From NCBI GenBank assembly GCA_021163155.1, contig JAGGXI010000077.1, forward strand, positions 1 to 13,964: a stretch of DNA of 13,964 bases, read 5' to 3'. The notes below the pieces were generated by a model that was not told the origin of the DNA, made no database searches, and saw nothing but the letters and a program-made list of their open reading frames with translations. Below, piece after piece: positions 6,857 through 13,564 of this stretch; position 1 is the stretch's first letter, and every line of letters starts with the position of its first letter. Source of the DNA: Candidatus Aerophobota bacterium. GTDB lineage: Bacteria > Aerophobota > Aerophobia > Aerophobales > JAGGXI01. The translations under genes and the position numbers were made by a program.

Positions 6857-6903
6857 TAAAAAGATATAAAAATTGAACGTTTTTTATACGGGAGGTGAAT
6901 TAA

Positions 6904-7188
6904 ATGGTTGAAGAAGAAAGAGTAAAGGAGATAGTTAAAGAAGAATTTTTAAAACAAAGACTGGCAGGGATTAAAGCTGAAGCTAAAGGCTGGTATTACC
7001 ACTTGATAATCTATCTTGTGGTAAATGTATCTTTTTCAGTTTATGTTCTCATTACCGGTGGATTTTTCTGGCCAGTATTTCCCATAATCTTCTGGGGAGC
7101 TGGATTAGCTGTTCATTGTATAGGAGTCTTTGGGGAAAGAAAGAGAGTAAGCAAAGAAGTAGAGGTTTTGAAAAAGTCTAAGAAGTGA
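6904..7188 (+). CDS. 2TM domain-containing protein
   Basis: The 94-aa protein has a charged N-terminal helix (EEERVKEIVKEEFLKQRL), a K-A-E-A-K-G-W-Y-Y-H-L entry, two membrane segments (about residues 33-52 and 55-76) separated by a short GGFFWPVFP turn, and a basic C-terminal helix. This is the pattern of the 2TM domain (PF13239), whose molecular role is unknown; it is often found alone or fused to histidine kinases. The start is secured by GGAGGTGA (6891-6898), five bases before ATG 6904. It lies 47 nt after the YhfC-like gene, so the two may be one transcript. Confidence 0.8.
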   Translation: MVEEERVKEIVKEEFLKQRLAGIKAEAKGWYYHLIIYLVVNVSFSVYVLITGGFFWPVFPIIFWGAGLAVHCIGVFGERKRVSKEVEVLKKSKK

Positions 7189-7282
7189 AAAAGAGGAGAT
7201 CAGGTCTTCAAACTTGACATTTGATGGTGATATAGTAAAAGTAAGATTGTTACATGAAACGTCTTATATATTTTTGTTTATC

Positions 7283-7342
7283 TGTAAAGGTTTAATTCAT
7301 TAAACCCGCCAATTTTCTGGCTTCATAAATGAAGCCGCTACA
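7283..7342. repeat. REPIN-like inverted hairpin pair, 60 nt
   Basis: The layout is foot TGTAAA (7283-7288), hairpin GGTTTAATTCATTAAACC (7289-7306, 8-bp stem, 2-nt loop), 12-nt spacer, hairpin GGCTTCATAAATGAAGCC (7319-7336, 8-bp stem, AA loop) and foot GCTACA (7337-7342, reverse complement TGTAGC). Module lengths match the element 49 nt downstream although the sequences of the stems differ. Confidence 0.75.
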
Positions 7343-7377
7343 AAGGATGCGCAATTATTTATGTCGTTCCATATAAA

Positions 7378-7450
7378 GAAGGCAAGATGTGGTAGCCGCA
7401 ACTTTCAAGTTGCGCAAGAGATAAAGCGCAGGCTAAAGCCTGCGGTTACC
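7378..7450. repeat. REPIN-like inverted hairpin pair, 60 nt core (7391-7450) plus shared 5' extension
   Basis: The core has foot GGTAGC (7391-7396), hairpin CGCAACTTTCAAGTTGCG (7397-7414), 12-nt spacer, hairpin CGCAGGCTAAAGCCTGCG (7427-7444) and foot GTTACC (reverse complement GGTAAC). GTAG/GTAA feet are those of REP sequences. GAAGGCAAGATG(T) at 7378-7390 is shared with the truncated copy after uvrA, so the family unit extends 13 nt beyond the foot on this side. Confidence 0.85.
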
Positions 7451-7531
7451 AAACAAAGAGTATACGAGGATAGAGGTTACGCTTTTTCTTAATTATTTCT
7501 TAATCCTGAATTCTAAAGAAAAAGGAGAAAA

Positions 7532-8839
7532 ATGAAGACATTTAAACAAGGAATACATTTATCAGAAATGAAGGAGTTAAGTGAGGATAAAAAGATAGAA
7601 AAGCTTTTTCCCTCAAGAGTAATTTTACCCTTAAGCCAGCATACAGGTGCTCCCTGCAAACCTTTGGTGAAGAAAGGTGATTTAGTTGAGGAAGGCGAAA
7701 AGATTGCTGACAGTTCTTCTTTTATTTCCAGTCCTATCCATGCCAGTATCTCTGGAAAGATTACTTTAATTGGGAAAATGCCACATCCGGTAATGGGAGA
7801 GATGGGAGCAATAATTATAGAGGGAGATGGTGAGAAAAGAAAAAATTGGGAGGAAAACGAAGTTGATTTATCCTCATTAAAAAAAGATGAAATAAGAAAA
7901 ATAGTTAGAGAAGCAGGAATTGTAGGATTGGGAGGTGCAGCTTTTCCCACTCATGTGAAGCTTACCCCTCCTAAGGATAAGCCTATCGATACAGTAATAT
8001 TAAATGGCTGCGAATGTGAGCCTTACTTAACTGGAGATTACCGTATAATGTTAGAAAGAGCGGATGATTGTATCTATGGATTGAAAATTATTATGAGAGC
8101 AACGGATGCAAAAATAGGATATATAGGTATTGAGAATAACAAATCTAAGGCTATAAGCTTAATGAGAAGTAAATTAAAGAACGAAGATAACATAAAAGTA
8201 GTTCCTTTAAAGACAAAATATCCTGAAGGTGGAGAAAAGATGCTCATCAAGGCTGTTTTAAATAGGGAAGTTCCTGTCGGAGGATTGCCTTTAGATGTAG
8301 GAGTGGTAGTAAATAATGTGGGAACAGCAGTAGCCATTTTTGAAGCTGTAAAATACAGTAAACCCCTGATAGAAAGGGTAGTTACAGTAACAGGGGAAGC
8401 TGTGAATAAACCAGCTAATTTTTTAGTTCCTCTGGGGACACCTTTTAGCTATCTCCTTGAAAAATGTGGAAAATTAAAAGAAAATGCAAAAAAGGTAATA
8501 ATGGGTGGACCAATGATGGGGATAAGCCAATACACTTTAGATGTTCCTGTAATTAAAGGGACCTCCAGTATTTTAGTATTCACCGAGGAAGAGATAGAAC
8601 TTGAAGAAGAAAAACCCTGTATTAAATGCGCCCGATGTGTAGACCATTGCCCTATGGGTCTTCTTCCTACTGTTTTAGCTCGTTTAGTAAAAAATGAAAG
8701 ATGGCAAGAGCTAAGAGATTATAATATTATGGATTGCATTGAGTGTGGATGCTGCACTTATGTTTGCCCTTCCAAAATCCCTATCGTTCACTTAATTAAA
8801 CGGGGTAAATTGCAACTTAGAAAAGAGAAAGTGAAATAA
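7532..8839 (+). CDS. rnfC: RnfC, NADH/ferredoxin-side subunit of an Rnf-type electron transport complex
   Basis: RnfC is the peripheral subunit of the Rnf complex, which couples ferredoxin:NAD+ oxidoreduction to Na+ or H+ transport. The 435-aa protein has the N-terminal barrel-sandwich segment (residues 1-95, with SSPIHASISGKI), the GLGGAAFPTHVK nucleotide/flavin loop (132-143), NGCECEPYLTGD (158-169), KYPEGGEK (229-236) and two 4Fe-4S sets: C363/C366/C369/C373 and C402/C405/C408/C412, all present. The length is that of the short bacterial form. The start has AAGGAG four bases upstream. In most genomes rnfC begins rnfCDGEAB; here the next gene, 25 nt on, is a ROK kinase. The other subunits may lie elsewhere, or RnfC may serve another partner such as a soluble oxidoreductase. 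Confidence 0.93.
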   Translation: MKTFKQGIHLSEMKELSEDKKIEKLFPSRVILPLSQHTGAPCKPLVKKGDLVEEGEKIADSSSFISSPIHASISGKITLIGKMPHPVMGEMGAIIIEGDGEKRKNWEENEVDLSSLKKDEIRKIVREAGIVGLGGAAFPTHVKLTPPKDKPIDTVILNGCECEPYLTGDYRIMLERADDCIYGLKIIMRATDAKIGYIGIENNKSKAISLMRSKLKNEDNIKVVPLKTKYPEGGEKMLIKAVLNREVPVGGLPLDVGVVVNNVGTAVAIFEAVKYSKPLIERVVTVTGEAVNKPANFLVPLGTPFSYLLEKCGKLKENAKKVIMGGPMMGISQYTLDVPVIKGTSSILVFTEEEIELEEEKPCIKCARCVDHCPMGLLPTVLARLVKNERWQELRDYNIMDCIECGCCTYVCPSKIPIVHLIKRGKLQLRKEKVK

Positions 8840-8864
8840 ATTAAGAGAAAGTTTTGATGAAAAA

Positions 8865-9854
8865 ATGAACCCTGTTAACTATAATTTTATTGGCATAGAT
8901 TTAGGGGGGACAAATATTGTTTCCCTTCTTGTAAATAAAAAAGGGGAGATAATAAGCAAGGATAAAAGGAAAACATTAGCTAAAGACGGAAAAGAGAAAA
9001 CCATTAATCAATTAGTTAATTCAGCAAAGAGTATAATTAAGGAAGGAGAAAAAAGAGGAATTGATTTTGAATCAATATTAGGGTTGGGAATCGGTGCTCC
9101 CGGACCTTTAAATATAAGAAAAGGAATAGTCTGTTCTGCTCCCAATTTGCCTGATTGGCGAAATGTTCATTTGACGAAAATCTTAAGAGATAAATTAAAA
9201 TTACCTGTATTTTTAGAAAACGATGCCAATGCTGCTGCATTGGGTGAATGGTGGAAGGGTGCAGGAAAAAATGTTAAGAATTTGGTCCTACTTACATTAG
9301 GAACGGGAATTGGGGGAGGAATAATCATTAATAATGAAGTTTTTCATGGCTCCTACGATGCTGCAGGAGAAATAGGGCATATGATAATTCATGAAGGAGG
9401 ACTTCCCTGTAGTTGTGGAAAAAGAGGATGTTTTGAGGCTTATGCCTCTGCAACAGGGGTTGTCAAAAGAACTATTACTGCTATAAAAGAAGGAGGAGAA
9501 AGCATTCTTCTTGATTGGATATCAGGTAATTTAGAAAAGATTAATTGTAAATTGGTTTATCAGGCAGCAAAAGAAAAAGATAAGCTAAGCCAATGGATAG
9601 CCGAAGAAACAGCGAGATACTTAGGTATAGGTATTGCTAACATAGTTAATATCTTAAATCCGGAGATGATTATTCTTTCTGGTGGAATGAGCCAGGCTGG
9701 AGATTTACTACTTAAACCGGTGAGAAAATATGCTAAAAGATATGCTCTTGAACCGGCTATTAAAAGAGTAAAGATAGTGCGGGGTAGCTTAAAAGATGCA
9801 GGAGCTATCGGAGCAGTTGTTACTGTGTTAAAGAGAAAAAAATTAGGAGTTTAA
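8865..9854 (+). CDS. ROK family sugar kinase (glucokinase-like)
   Basis: The 329-aa protein has the ROK/ASKHA plan: phosphate loop IDLGGTN (11-17), GIGAPGPL (75-82), the sugar-binding ENDANAAALGE with catalytic Asp120, GTGIGGG (146-152), AGEIGH with zinc-ligand His172, and the ROK zinc motif CSCGKRGC (Cys182, Cys184, Cys189) followed by Glu191. The C-terminal half has ILSGG (ATP site). With these, phosphorylation of glucose or a related hexose or N-acetylhexosamine is expected; the substrate cannot be read from sequence, and there is no N-terminal helix-turn-helix, so it is an enzyme rather than a NagC/XylR repressor. ATG 8865 is the first start fitting the family N-terminus; its ribosome site is weak. 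It follows rnfC by 25 nt and is followed by the next gene after one base, suggesting one transcript. Confidence 0.92.
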   Translation: MNPVNYNFIGIDLGGTNIVSLLVNKKGEIISKDKRKTLAKDGKEKTINQLVNSAKSIIKEGEKRGIDFESILGLGIGAPGPLNIRKGIVCSAPNLPDWRNVHLTKILRDKLKLPVFLENDANAAALGEWWKGAGKNVKNLVLLTLGTGIGGGIIINNEVFHGSYDAAGEIGHMIIHEGGLPCSCGKRGCFEAYASATGVVKRTITAIKEGGESILLDWISGNLEKINCKLVYQAAKEKDKLSQWIAEETARYLGIGIANIVNILNPEMIILSGGMSQAGDLLLKPVRKYAKRYALEPAIKRVKIVRGSLKDAGAIGAVVTVLKRKKLGV

Positions 9855-9855
9855 A

Positions 9856-10188
9856 ATGGAAATTTTAGCCATTTTCCTTTACGACAACAATTATTTACAG
9901 GACTTTCTGGATGTATTAGTTGAAGAAGGAATAGAAGATGTAATGATAGTAGAAGCTCAGGAAATTAAAAGTTTTCTTGCTTTTAAAATGCCTCTTTTCA
10001 AGGAGCTTCAAACTACATTTGGAGGACAAAAAAGAGAACCTAAATTAATCTTTGCTATGGCAGAAGAAGAAAAAACCAAAAGAATGTTAAATTCGTGGAG
10101 AGAGGACCTGGAAATAGACAAGGAAGAAATTGCCACTATTTTCAGCCTTCCGTTAAAACTTTTGCAAAAGGCACCACACTTCTATTAA
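9856..10188 (+). CDS. Hypothetical protein, alternating strand-helix pattern (PII/ferredoxin-like fold possible)
   Basis: I do not recognise this 110-aa protein. It begins with a hydrophobic strand (EILAIFLYD), a helix (YLQDFLDVLVEEGIE), a second strand (DVMIVEA), a less regular middle (to about residue 60), a third strand (KLIFAMA), a helix (EEKTKRMLNSWREDL) and a strand-like IATIFSLPL. This strand-helix-strand order resembles small regulatory folds such as PII-like proteins, but no diagnostic motif is visible. ATG 9856 is one base after the kinase stop with AGGAG about seven bases upstream, so it is co-translated with the kinase. The last residues (about KAPHFY and the stop) lie in sequence that partly aligns with the terminal part of the uvrA-upstream MITE; a repeat insertion may have reshaped the C-terminus. 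Confidence 0.7.
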   Translation: MEILAIFLYDNNYLQDFLDVLVEEGIEDVMIVEAQEIKSFLAFKMPLFKELQTTFGGQKREPKLIFAMAEEEKTKRMLNSWREDLEIDKEEIATIFSLPLKLLQKAPHFY

Positions 10189-10189
10189 C

Positions 10190-10298
10190 CCGGATTCGGC
10201 AATCTATTAACTTAACCTTTGGGTAGGGGAGGCTTTAGCCTCCCAATCGCCTTTAGCTCTCACTTTGCAAAGGGCGACTAAAGTCGCCTCTACCCGAG
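10190..10298. mobile_element. Second, inverse copy of the uvrA-upstream element (partial), with 75-nt REPIN at 10221-10295
   Basis: The reverse complement aligns with 1637-1750. Matching parts are the REPIN, and outside it a flank reading CCC-GGATTCGRCAAYCTATTAA on this strand. The REPIN has foot GGGTAG (10221-10226), hairpin GGGAGGCTTTAGCCTCCC (10227-10244), 27-nt spacer, hairpin GGGCGACTAAAGTCGCCT (10272-10289) and foot CTACCC (10290-10295); its second hairpin is better kept than in the uvrA copy. Clear terminal inverted repeats and target duplications are not visible here, so this copy is older or partial. AGGCACC in the end of the preceding gene may be the eroded terminus. Confidence 0.7.
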
Positions 10299-10498
10299 AA
10301 AGAAAATATTTTTGTTTATAGAAAATTTTAGAAAAAACTTAACTTCTATGAAAGTTAAATCCAGAATAATACTCCAAGATGAGCTTGATGATCATTATTT
10401 AAATCGTCGAATATAGGATTAAATAAGGAAATTTGCTAAAAATTAATATTATCTTCTCCTTTGAAAATATAAGAAGTCTCTGACAAGGATTAAATAAA
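10299..10498. other. AT-rich leader region of the antiporter gene
   Basis: No gene is supported; ATG 10348 opens only a 22-codon frame. A hairpin with TTAACTT (10339-10345) and AAGTTAA (10352-10358) around a 6-nt loop is present. The gap could hold a promoter or a leader, but I find no near-consensus -35/-10 pair at proper spacing and cannot match a known riboswitch. Confidence 0.45.
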
Positions 10499-11701
10499 AT
10501 GAATGTTCTTTTAACAATAGGAATAGCAATTATATTAGGATTCACAGGTGGAAAGTTAGCTAAACAGTTGAAGATTCCTATGGTTACTGGATGGGTAATT
10601 ATGGGAGTAATTTTTGGGGGTTCAATTTTAGGAGTTTTCCGGGAAGATATCCTTCAAAAAGTAGACATTATCTCCGACCTTGCCTTAGGGATAATCGCTT
10701 TTAGCATTGGAGGAGAATTAACCGTATCTAATTTAAAACGCTTAGGGAAATCAATTGCAGTAATTGTTATCTGTGAGAGTACGGGAGCTTTTTTATTTGT
10801 TAGTATAATAACGTTTTTGATCTCTCGCCAACTTTACACAGCCTTAATTCTGGGAGCTGTTGCTTCAGCTACGGCACCAGCAGCTACAGTAATGGTTATA
10901 AATGAAGTAAAAGCAAAGGGGGATTTAACTACTACTATTATTTCTGTAGTAGCTATAGATGATGCAATGGCTTTGATTATTTATGCTTTTGCCTCATCTT
11001 TTGCTAAGATTTTTATCTCTTCTGGAGCTACTATTACTCTGGGAGCAGTTTTTATAAATCCTATCAAGGAAATACTGGGAGCTTTATTTATAGGTTTTAT
11101 CATCGGCCTTTTAATTAGTCTTCTTGGTCGATGGATGCGTTCCCGAAGCGACTTTTTTACTCTTATGGTAGGAGCAATTTTGCTCTCTTTAGGTTTATCT
11201 TCTCATTTTCATCTCTCAGCACTATTAACTAATATGGCTCTGGGAATGACAGTTGCTAACTTTGCTCCTCGAAGTTCACGGAGTATATCCAATACCTGGC
11301 AAATTGTTACTCCCTTTCTTTATATAGCTTTCTTTTGCCTGGCAGGAGCTCATTTAAATATTAAACTCTTACCTCAAATAGGTCTTATCGGGCTTGCTTA
11401 TACTGGTGCAAGAATGGCAGGAAAAATCTGTGGTGCTTCATTGGGAGCAAAATTATCTCGTGCTCCCCAGGTAGTACAAAAATACATAGGTTTTTCTCTT
11501 TTTTCTCAGGTTGGTGTAGCTTTAGCTTTAGCTATAGTAGTAGGTAGAGATTTTGGAGGTTATGGAGCAGCGGGTAAGTATTTAGCTGTTATGGTGATAA
11601 ACATTTTACTTTTCACTACAGTTATTACAGAGATAGTGGGTCCCTACTTAACCAGATGGGCATTAATAAGATCGGGGGAAGCCAGGGAGAGAAAAATATA
11701 A
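10499..11701 (+). CDS. Cation:proton antiporter, CPA2 (Kef/NapA-like) family
   Basis: The 400-aa protein is an integral membrane carrier with about 12 hydrophobic segments and no C-terminal RCK/TrkA domain. Family marks are LKIPMVTGWVIMGVIFGG near the N-terminus, FSIGGELTVSNLKRLGK (68-84), SATAPAATVMVINEVKAKG (123-141) in the unwound helix, and AIDDAMALI with paired Asp154-Asp155 in the ion-binding helix. Paired Asp is the signature of electrogenic Na+(K+)/H+ exchangers of the NapA/NhaA kind, whereas electroneutral members carry Asn-Asp. Expected role: Na+ extrusion or pH control, complementing ion pumping by HppA and Rnf. Start ATG 10499 has a distant AAGGA. It is followed 36 nt later by cinA; co-transcription is possible. 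The ion is inferred. Confidence 0.87.
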   Translation: MNVLLTIGIAIILGFTGGKLAKQLKIPMVTGWVIMGVIFGGSILGVFREDILQKVDIISDLALGIIAFSIGGELTVSNLKRLGKSIAVIVICESTGAFLFVSIITFLISRQLYTALILGAVASATAPAATVMVINEVKAKGDLTTTIISVVAIDDAMALIIYAFASSFAKIFISSGATITLGAVFINPIKEILGALFIGFIIGLLISLLGRWMRSRSDFFTLMVGAILLSLGLSSHFHLSALLTNMALGMTVANFAPRSSRSISNTWQIVTPFLYIAFFCLAGAHLNIKLLPQIGLIGLAYTGARMAGKICGASLGAKLSRAPQVVQKYIGFSLFSQVGVALALAIVVGRDFGGYGAAGKYLAVMVINILLFTTVITEIVGPYLTRWALIRSGEARERKI

Positions 11702-11737
11702 TCTGTTTATAAATTAGTGCATTCGGAGGTGTAGAGG

Positions 11738-12964
11738 ATGGAGACAGAAATAATATCCATAGGAACAGAGCTTTTATTGGGAGATGTTATAGATACAAAT
11801 GCTGCTTATATAGCTCGTAAGTTATCCTTTTTGGGAATAGATCTTTTTCGTAAAACAGTGGTAGGAGATAATAAAGAAAGAGTATCCAGAATATTAAGAG
11901 GAGCTCTGGATAGAGTAGATTTGGTTATTACCACGGGAGGATTGGGGCCCACTGAGGATGATCTTACTAAAGAAGCAATAAGTGAAGTAATGGAGGAAGA
12001 ATTAATAGTGGATGAAGAGGTAGTTAAAAATATCCAGCGAAGATTTTCTTCTAAAAATTTACCAGAGAAAGCTATTATTAAACAAGCTCTTATTCCTTCT
12101 TCAGCAAAGATTATTATAAATGAAGCAGGCTCAGCTCCTGGAATTATTCTTGAGAAAAAAGGAAAAATAATCATCTCTCTCCCTGGTGTTCCTCGAGAAA
12201 TGGAAAAAATGATGGAGAAAGTAATTTCTTATCTCTCCGTAAAAAAGATAGGAAAAGAATGTATTCAATCCCGAATCCTTAAAATATGGGGAATGGGAGA
12301 ATCTCAAGTAGAAGAAAAAATTGCTGATATTTTAAAAAAGCAATCTAACCCCACCATAGCTCCATTAGTCGGGAAAGGAGAGGTTCATCTTAGAATTACG
12401 GCAAAATTTGAAAATAAAAAAGTTAGAGAAAAAAAGATTAAAGAGTTAGAAGATAAGATAAGAGAGCAACTTGGCGATTATATTTATGGGGTTGATGAAG
12501 AAACTCTGGAATCGTTAGTTGCCTCTTCATTAAAAAAAAGAGGCTTAAAGCTTGGAGTTGCCGAATCCTGCACAGGTGGCCTATTTTCTCATCGTCTTAC
12601 TAATATTTCGGGGAGTTCTAATTACTATAATTGTGGAATAGTGAGTTATAGTAATCAAGCTAAATCCGAGCTTTTAAATGTTCCTCCCTCGCTCATCCAG
12701 GAAAAAGGGGCTGTAAGTCCTGAGGTAGCTGAAAAAATGGCTGAAGGAGCAAAGAAAGCTGCAAAGGCAGATATAGGCGTAGGAATTACAGGCATCGCCG
12801 GACCCACCGGAGCTACCCCTGAAAAACCTGTAGGATTGGTTTACATTGCTATTTCTGCACAGGATAAAAAGATATGCCGAAAGTTTATATTTTCTGGAAA
12901 TAGAGAAAATGTTAAGTGGAAAGCATCCCAGGCAGCTCTATATTTGCTGAATAAGAGTATATAA
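11738..12964 (+). CDS. cinA: CinA: competence/damage-inducible protein A, NMN deamidase
   Basis: The 408-aa protein has the usual two domains. The N-terminal MoCF-like domain begins EIISIGTELLLGD and carries TTGGLGPTEDD (65-75) and SLPGVPREMEKM; in CinA it is associated with ADP-ribose pyrophosphatase activity. The C-terminal PncC domain has VAESCTGGLFSHRLT (Ser277/Cys278 region), GIVSYSNQAK, the segment GAVSPEVA, and GITGIAGPTGATPEKPVG. PncC deamidates nicotinamide mononucleotide to the nicotinate form, recycling the NMN left by NAD-dependent DNA ligase. All motifs look intact. The start is fixed by GGAGGT (11725-11730), seven bases before ATG 11738. In many Firmicutes cinA neighbours recA; here it lies between an antiporter and a methyltransferase. 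Confidence 0.95.
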   Translation: METEIISIGTELLLGDVIDTNAAYIARKLSFLGIDLFRKTVVGDNKERVSRILRGALDRVDLVITTGGLGPTEDDLTKEAISEVMEEELIVDEEVVKNIQRRFSSKNLPEKAIIKQALIPSSAKIIINEAGSAPGIILEKKGKIIISLPGVPREMEKMMEKVISYLSVKKIGKECIQSRILKIWGMGESQVEEKIADILKKQSNPTIAPLVGKGEVHLRITAKFENKKVREKKIKELEDKIREQLGDYIYGVDEETLESLVASSLKKRGLKLGVAESCTGGLFSHRLTNISGSSNYYNCGIVSYSNQAKSELLNVPPSLIQEKGAVSPEVAEKMAEGAKKAAKADIGVGITGIAGPTGATPEKPVGLVYIAISAQDKKICRKFIFSGNRENVKWKASQAALYLLNKSI

Positions 12965-13036
12965 GCAGTCGCCTTAATATAAAGAGTTCGGAGTCGGGGG
13001 TAGATAAAGAGAAGATGGTTTTTATACGAGGATTTA

Positions 13037-13564
13037 ATGGATAAACCAGAACCCAATTTTCATTTCAAATTAATGTCTTTCACCTACAAATTTCGTGACT
13101 TATTCTCACCGCGTAAAAATATTTTAAAAGAAGTAGGAATAAAACCCGGTTTTCATGTACTTGATTATGGATGTGGGCCTGGGGGTTATATTACCGCTAC
13201 AGCAGAATTGGTAGGAAAATCAGGAAAAATTTATGCCCTGGATATCCATCCGCTTGCAATTCAGATGGTTCAAAATATCGCTTCAAAAAAGCAACTGACG
13301 AATGTGAAAACCATTTGTTCCGATTGCAAAACAGGATTGCCTGATAATAGCATAGATGTAGTTCTATTATATGATATATTTCACGACTTGAATGACCCAA
13401 ATGGAGTAATGAAAGAGTTACATAGAGTATTAAAACCAGATGGAATTCTATCCTTCAGTGACCACCATATGAAAGAAGATGAAATACTGTCTAAAATGAC
13501 AAATAAAGGATTGTTTAGACTATTGAAAAAAGGCAGAAAAACATATAGTTTTTTGAAGGAGTAA
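13037..13564 (+). CDS. Class I SAM-dependent methyltransferase
   Basis: The 175-aa protein has the Rossmann methyltransferase order: motif I HVLDYGCGPGGY (about 40-51), acidic end of strand 2 at IYALDIHPLAIQMV, motif II-III CSDCKTGLPDNSIDVVLLYDIFHDL, and the post-III segment MKELHRVLKPDGILSFSDHH. The N-terminus with FKLMSFTYKFRDLFSPR is a helical cap that may shape the substrate site. It resembles UbiE/ArsM-like methyltransferases common in anaerobes, but lacks the Cys residues and length of true ArsM, and ubiquinone synthesis is unlikely to be the role. The substrate is unknown. ATG 13037 has CGAGG about eight bases upstream. The C-terminal TYSFLKE is a plausible natural end for the family. 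It is 72 nt from cinA. Confidence 0.87.
   Translation: MDKPEPNFHFKLMSFTYKFRDLFSPRKNILKEVGIKPGFHVLDYGCGPGGYITATAELVGKSGKIYALDIHPLAIQMVQNIASKKQLTNVKTICSDCKTGLPDNSIDVVLLYDIFHDLNDPNGVMKELHRVLKPDGILSFSDHHMKEDEILSKMTNKGLFRLLKKGRKTYSFLKE

Larger units (their letters stand above)
7189..7531. other. Intergenic stretch carrying two 60-nt REPIN-like elements
   Basis: I see no gene here. Apart from the repeats at 7283-7342 and 7391-7450 (the second with a 13-nt shared 5' extension from 7378) the sequence is AT-rich and unremarkable. No convincing promoter for rnfC was found; only its ribosome site AAGGAG (7522-7527) is clear. Confidence 0.6.

Noticed and set aside
7214-7241. TTGACA followed by TAAAAG as a promoter for rnfC
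   Set aside because: The -10 match is poor at 16-bp spacing, the better TATAGT is only 11 bp away, and rnfC starts about 290 nt further on.
7283-7450. CRISPR array
   Set aside because: The repeated hairpins differ in sequence, occur as inverted pairs rather than direct repeats with spacers, and no cas gene is present.
7513-8337. Minus-strand frames of 145 and 87 aa opposite rnfC
   Set aside because: Rich in Ser, Phe, Pro and Ile as expected for the complement of rnfC codons; no family motif and a well-supported gene on the other strand.
10299-10498. Riboswitch (for example c-di-AMP or Na+ linked) ahead of the antiporter
   Set aside because: Only a simple AT hairpin is visible; no conserved core of a known class could be matched by eye.
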